NCBI RefSeq assembly: GCF_024868665.1
Contig: NC_079891.1
Location: 31,000,598-31,064,597, forward strand
Length of the DNA stretch: 64,000 nt
From: Triplophysa rosa
Taxonomy: Eukaryota; Chordata; Actinopteri; Cypriniformes; Nemacheilidae
Reading direction: 5' to 3'
Shown here: positions 49,550-59,517 of the stretch, piece after piece
Numbering within the stretch: position 1 is the first letter of the stretch
Layout: each line of letters begins with the position of its first letter
Position numbers and translations under genes: made by a program
The notes under the pieces: model-generated
The model's database searches: none
The model's input: only the letters and a program-made list of their open reading frames with translations
Told to the model about the DNA's origin: nothing

Positions 49550-51309
49550 ATGGTTGTAGTCACAGCAGGCGCCGGAGGGGCCCACAAAGTCCTCCTCATA
49601 TCGGGGAAACAGAGCGCTTCGCCCGGCGCAACACAGGGCGGATACAGCCGGTCCATATCTGTCATGTTGCCTAACCAGCCCTCTTCTGACTCCGACTCCA
49701 ACAATTCTGGACCACCGATGCGTAAGAGGCAGAGACTCACACATCTGAACCCAGAAGAAAAAGCACTTCGAAGGTGAGAATGCTCTGGGCATTTAATAAC
49801 ACGAGCCTTTTTAATCCTGTCAGTCATGCATTTACATTAAACAATTTTCCTTCATTTGGGGGTAGACGTTAAGTTTCAAGTGTTTTATACACATACTTAT
49901 GAATATGTTAGCTAAAAAGGATAAGCAACGAACCCGTTTGACCCTTCCATATGGAAGAATTCAAATCTCAGCCAAGATCTGTGGGGTTTGCCAGTCAGTT
50001 CCTCCCCCTCTGAGTCAATAGCCACGTCTGCTTGCGTGGCACGGTTGTTGCGCAGACTGCGCATGCGCAGTTTCCTTCACAGTCTGACATGCCAAAATCG
50101 GTTCAAATTAAACGAATAGAAAATGTAATAATAAAATAGATTTGTCTAAAGTGTAAACCTACAAAATTAAATTTAAAACGTACGAGACAGACGAGCTGTT
50201 AACAGATACATCTTTTTATTATTATTTTTGACCAAAAATGTATTCATATTTTTTTATTTCTAGGAAACTGAAGAACAGAGTTGCTGCGCAGACAGCGAGA
50301 GACAGAAAAAAGGCTAAGATGGGAGAGTTGGAGCAGCAGGTTTTGGAATTGGAGCTCGAGGTACTTATCAATGTTGTTTTCATCTGCTAAATGAAACCGA
50401 AATTCAGCGTCTCTTTTGTAGTCCAGGAAAACAAAATGAAATGACTTTTCCTTTTCCCGTAGAATGAGAAACTTCACATTGAGAACCGAATGTTGCGAGA
50501 GAAGACGAGTGATCTTCTGAGTGAGAATGAAGAGCTGAGACAGAGACTGGGTTTGGATACCCTGGAAACAAAAGAGAAGGTAAACAAGTTTGCTCGTACC
50601 ATCAACAGATCTTTTAGATCTGAATTAGTGGATGAGCACGGTTATCTCCTTATCTAATGCAAGAGCCTGTGTAATGATGATAAACAGAGAATCGGGACGA
50701 TCAAGGGTCACACTTTGAAAATATTAAACTAATTCACGGACTGTTAACACCATTTAAAAATAGCCTATGGGTGTTTTCACCTTCCACTAACTCTCTCGCG
50801 TTTTTTAGGTCGAGTTGATGGATTCTACGGTGAGCGATTTGGATTTGGTGACCGGGTCTTCTGAGTCTGCAGTACTCAGGCTACGTGTGCCTCCGCAGCA
50901 GGTGCAGGCCCAGCAGTTACCAAATCTGAAGACTTCACCATGGGTCCTCACAGCCCTGACTCTGCAGATGTTGAGGTGAATATCATAATGGATAAAACTC
51001 TTCTTAAGGCAAAATCTAATTTAAATTCGAAACATGATTACAAATAGATCTAAATACAGTTTGCACATAAAAAGATTACATAGTTTGATCATTTACTTAC
51101 TTTTCTTTCTTTCCTTCTACAGACTGATCTCTTGCTTGGTATTCTGGACATCCTTGACCCAGAGCTGTTCCTCAAGACTGGCATCCCAGAAGCACAGGAA
51201 GGCCATCAGCAGTTTGTGCTGTCTGGGAGTGCAGGAGAACAAGTACCTGCCTCCCCACCTGCGGCTTTGGGGCCCGCACCAGCTAAGCTGGAGGCCCTTA
51301 ATGAACTGA
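49550..51309 (+). CDS. xbp1: xbp1, unspliced form XBP1u, 263 aa
   Basis: Without IRE1 cleavage, exon 4 continues VLRLRVPPQQVQAQQLPNLK, and exon 5 is read in the other frame to TGA at 51307-51309. The product keeps the bZIP but lacks the activation domain. It has a hydrophobic segment (SPWVLTALTLQML then LISCLVFW, about residues 189-210), which in mammals tethers the nascent chain to the ER membrane. It also has a C-terminal pause sequence (WGPHQLSWRPLMN). In established models XBP1u delivers its own mRNA to IRE1 and negatively regulates XBP1s. Length is almost that of human XBP1u (261 aa). Sequence features are visible; function is taken from the family. Confidence 0.93.
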
Positions 51310-51704
51310 TCCACTTTGACCACATTTACACCAAACCTGCCGAGGTGGCGAGTGAGGAGAGCATTTGCGATGTCAAACCCGAGGCGGGTCCTGAGTGCGT
51401 CGCCTTCTCCGCAGACGATGAGGAAATCGAGGTGGAGGTCCAAACGGTGTCCGTCAAGGACGAGCCGGAGGATGTGGTCATCCCCATGACAGATGAGAGT
51501 CCGAACGGGGTCGACGACTTCCTGTCCGACGCCTCGTCCTTCAACGACTACGAGAAGACTTCGTACCTGACAGATACATACAGTGACTCTGGATACGAAA
51601 GGTCCCCATCCCCCTTCAGCAACATATCATCCCCCCTCTGCTGTGAGAGCTCTTGGGAGGACATGTTTGCTTCTGAACTCTTTCCCCAACTGATCAGTGT
51701 CTAA
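49550..51704 (+). CDS. xbp1: xbp1, spliced (active) form XBP1s, about 386 aa
   Basis: X-box binding protein 1, the nuclear bZIP activator of the IRE1 branch of the unfolded protein response. Coding exons: 49550-49773, 50264-50360, 50463-50579, 50809-50975, 51123-51704, with GT/AG borders. The ATG has A at -3 and G at +4. The basic region (about 75-93) has KNRVAAQTARDRKKAKM. Leucines at 97, 104, 111, 118, 125 and 132 make a perfect heptad zipper. Removing the 26-nt IRE1 intron shifts frame after residue 167 to AGAGPAVTKSEDF, then LLLGILDILDPELF, KLEALNELIHFDHIYTKP, and the conserved activation-domain end SWEDMFASELFPQLISV. Length is close to the 376 aa of the human form. Only this one gene gives both isoforms. 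Certain identification; exact transcript ends unknown. Confidence 0.97.
50008..50072. promoter_or_regulatory. xbp1: Motif cluster in xbp1 intron 1
   Basis: TGAGTCA (50011-50017, AP-1 core), an inverted pair GCCACG / CGTGGC (50021-50040) containing CCACG half-sites, and TGCGCATGCGCA (50058-50069, an NRF1-type palindrome) lie within 60 bases. This is a plausible first-intron enhancer; activity is inferred. Confidence 0.4.
50855..50912 (+). promoter_or_regulatory. xbp1: IRE1 cleavage hairpins and 26-nt cytoplasmic intron of xbp1
   Basis: Two hairpins present the IRE1 loop consensus CNGCNGN. The first has stem CTGAGT/ACTCAG with loop CTG^CAGT, cut between 50869 and 50870. The second has stem GTGCCT/AGGTGC (two G-U wobbles) with loop CCG^CAGC, cut between 50895 and 50896. 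The excised piece 50870-50895 is 26 nt; because CAG repeats at both cuts, 50873-50898 is equivalent. It lies inside exon 4 and has no GT/AG ends, so it is removed by IRE1 and the tRNA ligase RTCB and not by the spliceosome. Confidence 0.95.
51229..51306 (+). other. xbp1: XBP1u translational pause peptide
   Basis: The last 26 codons of the unspliced frame end KYLPPHLRLWGPHQLSWRPL then MN. The tryptophan, G-x-HQ, SW-[KR]-PLMN pattern matches the mammalian XBP1u arrest peptide, which stalls the ribosome so the message can be delivered to the ER membrane. The same bases encode ASPPAALGPAPAKLEALNEL in the XBP1s frame, so the region is dual-coding. Confidence 0.8.
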
Positions 51705-52250
51705 AAAAATGATGCGTACAAAATCATTTGCAAACTTGCCTGCCTTTGCTCTTTTCAGTATAAGTAATTGCCACATGCTTCATAGTGATACAAAAGAGTA
51801 CAACCCCTCTTAGACCAAAGACATTGCCTTACGGCTTCTGTTGTAATACTACAGGTCTGTGTTGTTTGGTTTAGAGCGCAAAGACTTGTGGGAATTGCAG
51901 TCCAGCAACCGTTTTGATCAGTGTAGCAGTTTGATGTACAGTTCAAAAGCAACCCAGTATTTTTGTTGGGGAAAGGGGATGGGGGGGGTAATTGTTTTAA
52001 AAGTAAAACTATTTATTTGTGTATCTCGAGTCTTCTGTATGATATCTGTCCGTCTCAGATAATATGCTTCTTGTACGACCTAATTTTATTGTAAATGCTC
52101 TCCTCAATCATATTGCATTAAAAAAAAATTGCTTTGCATAACATGTCTCTGTGTCTGTGACATGAGGGAGTGGATTTGAATGCATGCCAAAGCCCTTGGT
52201 TATATCATGTGCTCTTTATTTTGACATTTAGTAGCTTCACTATTAATAAA
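51705..52250 (+). terminator. xbp1: xbp1 3' UTR with candidate polyadenylation signals
   Basis: After the XBP1s stop (TAA, 51702-51704) the sequence is non-coding. ATTAAA at 52117-52122 followed by an A-run, and AATAAA at 52245-52250, are the two candidate poly(A) signals. Which is used cannot be told from sequence. Confidence 0.55.
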
Positions 52251-55080
52251 GAGTCAAGTGTGAATATTTTCTTTAACCCCAACACCATTATAACTACTTT
52301 TTACAGTCTGTTAGTTAATAAAAATGGTCTGCTCTCCTTGACTTTTAAATACTATGTGTGCTTATCCATATGGAACTACACGAAGAATTGCCCAGAACCA
52401 CAATCTCTGGCATTTCGGTACCATGTCAAATTGCCCTTGGGACTTTGCCATCTGTTTTCTGTACTTTTTTAAAATAGAAGGTGATAAGATTAGAAGGCCT
52501 AAAGTAAACGATTACACAACTTTCTACCATGTCAAAACAGCTCGTTTTATCAGATCACTCGGTGAGACTTTAGCGAGTCGGTATGTGAGCTTCTAATAGG
52601 GGTTCTGCTTTTTTCACGAGAATTTTCTAAATAGACCTGAGGTGATATTTCCTGAGTTCCTGTTTCAGTCGAAAGTGGGACGTTGCAGTGTGATGTATGT
52701 GGAGGTTTGTGACGACAGGGTGGTGTCGGATGGTTTACACCTCCCGGGGCTAATTCAATCAGCCTGGTTTTTCAATGATGGGTGAAGGCCAAATAAGGGT
52801 GGGGTGGGGGCTTTAAAGCCCCCGAGGGCCTCAAATTCCAAGCTACACCCTTCTTTTAAAGTGATAATACAAGTTGAATACAATACGTTGAGACAAGAAG
52901 GCTAAAACGGATTCCCTTGAATATACACCACCAAAAAAAATGACAGTAGTTGAATGTGACTAACAAAAAATATTGTGGCCGACCTCCTTTCGAAGTCAAA
53001 CTTTCCCTCTGCATACCTCAGTTTCTTTGTAAAACCACATTGTGGTACATTTCACGTCAGGAAGTTTGCTGAGGTAGACTTTTAAAGTGCAGATGATGTT
53101 GCTTTTGGGGTTTTGCTTCATGTTAGAGATCTTAATGCAAGATACGCAGTATATATGCTGTTGTAGAAGTAATATGCGATTATGATTAATTCTCAATAAA
53201 TATAATTTGTGGGTCCAGGCCAAAAGCAAAGCTTATATTACAATGTCCTTCCAGCGCTTAAAACGACCCTCTTATCATCTCGTGGATGATTGGGATAAAC
53301 CCTACAGTAACTCTAAGCTTACTGGTCTCAGCAAAGCTATAAGGAGACCAGCAGCTGATGGACATTGAGTAATACCCACAAATGCCACTATAGTCTCAGT
53401 TTCAGGGACTGTCCAAACATCTGATTTCAAACATCAAATGTTCAGCTACAGAAATCATTTTCATTGAAGTACATTCATGTAACCAAAAGTCATCTCCATC
53501 TACCCAGGGCTGATGTCTTGTCGCTATACAGATTTGGAAAAAGGTATTTTACCAAATAAAGCACAAGCTTCACCTTTAAAAAAAAACTCAGTTTATCTCC
53601 ACCAATGTGATGTACGAAGGGTAAACATTGAGCTCATTGAACAACTCAACACGCACACAAAATAAATAACGGCCTGTATTTCCTGTTCAGGTGTGTGTCT
53701 TGACTCGAAATGTAAACGACTTACTGTCTTGGCAAGACTAGAAATACAAGTTAACAATGACGTAAAAGCAAAACTTGAATTGTTTTGCATGTATTTCCGA
53801 TTAAAACAGGAAGTTAGGGGCGGGGCCTACAGAAGAACTTGTCGCTTGTGTTTAGCCAATTAATTTCATAATGGTTTTTAAAGGATGTACTTAAAAATAT
53901 CTTTCTTTAAATACACTGCCCCCTGCAGAACTCCTCAAGCTTCAAAGCCCACAAGCACGAGTGGTAAAACAGTTCCGATGTAAAATTAGCGTGTGTGTGT
54001 ACTGTGACATATGAGTAAGTGTGTGTGTGGTGTCAACACTGTCCATGTCTGAGGGACCAACAAGATGGCCAAAAGTGGAAGCATGATTAACACAAGACAA
54101 CTCTGAGAAACTATTTCCTCATTCATGGGAAACGGAAAACTATATTCTCTTCTGTTCTCACTCATGAAACCTCATGATTCAGCGAACTGGGTGTCATCCA
54201 TTTAGGTAACTTATAATTACGCCCAATGCGTTCTAATACACATGGAAAGAGATCTGTTTGCTTTCCTGTTCATTTCTAGGAAGTTGCTCAGCTGGCCCAT
54301 GTGCATGGACCTGGATTTATCGCAATGATCTTGGATCTTTTTGGGATTGAACCTGTGACCTGTTAACATTTTAGCAACACCCCTTACAATTACCCTCCAT
54401 TAGATTCTCTGGTATAACAAGAGAATAATAAGAAATGGTCATTGATGTGAACATGATATACAGCCACAGGCTATAAATTGCTCATAAAATGTAGTAAAAT
54501 CAAAGACATTTACATATTAAAATCCTGTCCAATGTTCAATGTCCATGGGCCATGACACTATTCTTGCATATCATCTTACTTCCTGTTAACAAAATGTGTG
54601 TGCAAGTGAACCCTCAGAAACGATTTTCAAATATAACGCAAAGAATCTGTGAGGTTATTTGTTTAAAGGAAATGATAAAGAAATGACCGTGTCTAATGTC
54701 CTTAAAATGGTTGTGACAGCATGTTGTTCTGCTGCTCAGTTTAACAGAGGGAGAAAGACGGATTAAACCACAATCTGCTGTTGCTATAGTTTCACTTCCT
54801 GTACATGTATCAAACCTCACAAAAATATTTGATCAGCTCCAAACTATCAGCCATTTCCCCTTGACAGAAAGTGCATGAGATTGCATCATGCAGAATAAAT
54901 AACAAGCTGACAAAAATATTTTAAAAACAACTCCAAGTGTGTCATTTTTGCACATTTGTGCTGTACTCCAGCCAGTGAGCAGGAAGATAAATATAAATAG
55001 TGACTAGTTTACAACAGTGTAAAATCTTAAACTGTTTGTTAATTGTAAATATTAAACCAAGACAAGACATTAACCATTAC
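52251..55080. other. Intergenic, unassigned
   Basis: No gene recognised. A GC-moderate block at 52670-52810 looks unique. Short GT-rich simple repeats lie near 53989-54030. Region 54310-54380 has a weak SINE-like GGGATTGAACCTGTGACC. Confidence 0.35.
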
Positions 55081-55086
55081 ACAGCT

Positions 55087-55140
55087 GTATATATATATAT
55101 ATATATATATCAAATGTCTTTGATATATACATATATATAT
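55087..55140. repeat. (TA)n microsatellite hosting a Tc1 insertion
   Basis: TGTATATATATATATATA runs and a second TATATACATATATATATA run occur up to the element border; TA tracts continue at 56702. TA is the Tc1 target. Confidence 0.75.
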
Positions 55141-55141
55141 A

Positions 55142-56701
55142 CAGTGAGGGAAATAAGTATTTGATCCCCTGCTGATTTTGTAAGTTTGCCTACTTACAAA
55201 CAAATGAAGGGTCTATAATTTTTATGGTGGGTTTATTTTAACTGATGGACACAGAATATTAAAAAAAATCAGGGGAAAAAAATGTTATATAAAGGTTATA
55301 AATTGATTTGCATTTCAGTCAGTGAAATAAGTATTTGATCCCCTACCAACTAGCAAGAATTCTGGCTCCACAGATTGGTTATGTGCCTATATGGACCACA
55401 GATTAGTCCTGTCACTTTAAGAAAGTACTCCTAAATCAGCTTGTTATGTATATAAAAGATGCCTGCCAACAGAATCTGTATCTTCCAGTTCAACCTCTCC
55501 AACACCATGGTCCAGACCAAATAGGTTTTAAAGGATGTCAGCGACAAGATTGGAGACCTGCACAAACCTTGAATAGGCTACAGACAGAAGCTTGGTGAGA
55601 AGGAGACAACTGTTGGTGTGATTATTTGGAAATAGAAGATATACAAAATAACTATCAAATGCCCTTGTTCTGGAGCTCCCTGCAATATTTCACCAATGGG
55701 GTAAAGATGATCATGAGAAATGTTAAAGATCAGCCCAGAACTACACGGAAGAAGCCTGTTAATGATTTCAAGACAGTTGGGAACACAGTTAGCAAGCAAA
55801 ACATTGGTAACACATTGGTAACACGCTATGCCACAGTAGACTAAAATCCTGAAGCACCCGCAAGGTCCTCCTGCCCAAGAAGGCCCGCCTGGCTCGTCTT
55901 AAGTTTGACAATGAACATCAAAATGATTCAGAAAAGGCTTTGGCGAAAGTGCTGGCACTGCTGTGAGACCAAAATGGACTCCTGTGTTTGGAGGGAGAGA
56001 AATGCTGACTATGAGCCCAAGAACATCATGTCTACAGAGAAGCACAGTGTTGGAAACATTCTGCTTTAGGGCTTTTTCTCTGCTACAGGTATACAGGATG
56101 ACTTCACCGCATTGAGGGGCTGAGGGACTGGCCCATGTACCGTAAAATCTTGGACGAGAACCTCCTCCCCTTAACTAGGTCACTGAAGATGGGTCATGGA
56201 TGAGCCTTTAACATGACAAAGACGCAAAACATATTGCCAAGACAACCAAATAGTGGCTTAAGGAGAAGCACATTAAATGTCCTAGCCAGTCTCTAGACCC
56301 TAGTCCTATAGAACCTCTGTGAAGGAGGCTAAAACTCCAATTTGCTGAGCGACAGCCAAGAAACCTTAAAGATTGACAGAGGAGTGGACTAAATGTATCC
56401 GGACACATGTGCAAACCTGCTGACCAACTATCAGAAATGTCTGACCTCTGTGCTTGCCAACAAGGGTTTCTCCACAAAGTACAAAGTTATGTTTTGCTTG
56501 GGGATCAAATACTTATTTCACTGACTGAAATGCAAATCAATTTATAACCTTTATATAACATTTTTTTCCCCTGATTTTTTTTAATATTCTGTGTCTATCA
56601 GTTAAAATAAACCCACCATAAAAATTATAGACCCTTCATTTGTTTGTAAGTAGGCAAACTTACAAAATCAGCAGGGGATCAAATACTTATTTCCCTCACT
56701 G
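55142..56701 (+). mobile_element. Tc1/mariner element with long IR/DR termini, decayed
   Basis: The element is 1560 bp between TA dinucleotides. It opens CAGTGAGGGAAATAAGTATT and closes with the exact complement. Each end has an outer and inner copy of the GAAATAAGTATTTGATCCCC motif (55148 and 55324 at the left; mirrored near 56510 and 56690), the IR/DR arrangement known from Sleeping-Beauty-like Tc1 elements. The inverted repeats are about 220 bp and highly similar. Between them a transposase remnant is recognisable by composition and fragments of the Tc1 coding order. Confidence 0.88.
55508..56480 (+). pseudogene. Tc1 transposase pseudogene
   Basis: Fragments in Tc1 order include VLKDVSDKIGDLHKP, SPMG and KAPQGPPAQEGPPGSS-like reads in shifting frames. 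Early stops follow (for example TGA near 55571 and TAG near 55635), then several frameshifts. No frame longer than about 90 codons remains, against about 340 for an active enzyme. Not functional. Confidence 0.65.
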
Positions 56702-56703
56702 TA

Positions 56704-59017
56704 TATGTATATATTGCGTAGGATTTTTTTTCTTTTATAAAGAAAACTTTTACCGAAATGCCCATAATGGGAAACTTCAGTGGGAGTGCGTGATCATAAC
56801 TACATTTCTTAGTAGTTAACTACTAGTTTCTTAGTTAAGCTGACCTTAAATGATGGCACACATCTTATTTATTTTCAACTTCAATGACATTTACTGTAGA
56901 CTGTGGGACTAACATTACAGGAAGTCGGAAGAAATATTACATTAATTCTTTCTTTCTTTCCTGTAAAGATTATAAACCAGGTTTTTCAAGTTTTATGCAT
57001 GCCTGAGTGGCGGTAAATCAGAAGAGAAACACGCACAGGATTGTTTTTCTATGAGGACAATATATCAAAGCACCTCAAAGCCACTACATTTTAGAAACTA
57101 AAGCATTGTAAGATTTTACCAGCATATATTTGACACATATGATGTAAATGTGTCCTATGGTGTGACAGCCAAAAATGAGAAAAAAGTAACAAAGAAGATA
57201 AACATTTTGTTTTCAACAATTTTGGCATGTCACTCCATAAAACACATGTACAGTGTATTTGTCAACTACCCATTTGCAATATATACAGTACACACAAACG
57301 CACACACACATGCACGCACCCACGTTTTAAAACGTGTTGTATTAAAGCACCTAATAGCCTATAGAGTGACACAATTTGTTAATGTATGACAACATATGCA
57401 CTTGCTATAGCAAATTTAAAATAACTTTTCTATTAGTTTCTTTTAGAAGGGCCATGTCGAAGTGATCTTACTGAGTATGTCACACATTACCACTGTGACA
57501 CAGGACATCATCCAGTGAAGTCAAGATCAACACAGTCTAAACACAACACACTCACGTTGTGTCATAATGACTGTGGGTGGAATGTCACCTGTCGGGACTT
57601 TCAAATAACGAACAAATTCTTAAAGTTGTAGTTACTGTAACTCTTTAAACATTTTTTAAAAATCATGTTTGTTTCATTGTGCATTCCTAGTAATATCAAT
57701 CAAACTGCAAGTGGGTTGTTTTGATTAAGAATAACAAAAAAATAAAGCCAACTAACACAAAAAACATGATAATGTAATGAAAAATAAAAACGGAGTTTTT
57801 GCAAATGAATGTTTGAATGTGAATGAAAACGTGAATGTTTACTCTATTTTAATTTGACTTTCAACTTTTTACCATAATATTAAACATTTGCACCATTTTA
57901 GATGAAAGATAACTATGTAATACTTTTACCATAAAACCTTTTGCATAAAGTTTTTCCGTTACATTACTGATCATTTCTCTCTCGATATACTGTACAGTAC
58001 ATATGATTTTAGGGTAAATATGACCTGGACATAACCTGTTCTCAGTGCAGCAGATCAGACTGTAAGCAAACACACACACACAAAAATAAATGACTGCAAA
58101 ATTGTTTATATTAAATTGTTTATAAGCACTGAATTCAAGGTTAAAGTCCATTCCACAACTTCTTTTTTCAGGTGACCTAAGATAATATAAAGTACATTAC
58201 AGGGGCGACCAGTGTGCTGATGGTAATTGAAAAGTAAATATTGAATTTTCCTTCAGATGATTATTGACATTGTACAATAGCACAAGGCCAGTCTACACTA
58301 ACCAACATCTTTACACAGACAAACAACAAGCAGTCTTTCAACATTTTAAACTGCATTTGCGCACTTTTTAAGAATATAACATTTACATTCAGGTGTTTGG
58401 CAGATGTGATCAATCATGCATGTAACTACAGCTGCTAGTTTAGCATCTGTTTACAGTAAATAAAACACTGTGAGGACAGTTTAATGTTATCTTCTGAACA
58501 AGCTGTGAGTGGGGTACAGATGTGCCCTGGACTGAGGCACTCAGGCATTTTAGAAATCTCCAAACAAAAAGCACGCCTACACCCCCCGGGTGAGCTTTGA
58601 CCCCTAAACTGCCCAGAGTTCCTGTCACTATGTGTAAAAACAGGACAGCTTATCATGTTGGATAACAAGTTTAGCTGAAGGCCTAAAACGAAGGGCAAAC
58701 GAACCACGATGACATGATGCAACAGATAAGCATATTGAACATGGTTTATTTGTCAAATAGAGTCTTAAATATCAGGTAGAATAAGTAACACTCAAAAAAC
58801 AACAAAAACTTTACTATTACATGTAACTAGAAAATCCGTAGTGACAAAATCGTTGGCTTAAAACAACATACATGACTGTATTATTGAATTTCATAATATT
58901 GAGCAACATTTTTGAACGGAGAAAAGACACACAAGGTGACGGTTATGTGTTTCAACAGAGATCTGTTGAACATCTGTGGGTTTGTCCCACCATGACACAT
59001 AATCCAAAAGTGCAGAG
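56704..59017. other. Intergenic, unassigned
   Basis: No gene recognised. An impure CA repeat lies at about 57286-57322. The minus frame 58435-58722 has no domain evidence. Confidence 0.35.
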
Positions 59018-59517
59018 CCGCAGAAAAAATAAAGAGACCATTCCAAATTTTCATTTATTTAGCATTTCTAGATGTATTGTGATGAGTGTCTGTTCAATTG
59101 GAACAAAATCAAACCTCAGGAGTCATCCAAAAGCAATGTGAAAGACAACATGACAAGACATATAAAAACGTACATATTATTTATGTATTTATTACATAAA
59201 AGTAATATTTGAACTTTTCCTAAATACATTTCCTAAATACAAATATTACTGTTGTGATGCTTTAAAGTGAACATGAACTTGTTTTCTTTGCAGTATCTGA
59301 GGTCTGAAAAATACACAGCATCTTTTCACCTGTTTCTCCAGTTTTCATTTTCTGCAAATAAATGCAAATAGAAACAATGTTTTTATTTGAAATTCGGGAG
59401 AATGTTGTTATTAGTTCACAGAATGAAACAAAAATAATAATTTGATCTATACCTTTAAATAGTAAATTCAGAAAAACTGAAAATGGTATTTGGAATGGTC
59501 TCTTAATTTTTTCCGCA
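59018..59517. mobile_element. Mariner-like MITE with GAGACCATTCC inverted ends
   Basis: The left CGCAGAAAAAATAAAGAGAC and right GTCTCTTAATTTTTTCCGC are inverted, continuing through ATTCCAAAT type blocks. No transposase. A truncated relative is at about 14905-15085. Confidence 0.65.
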
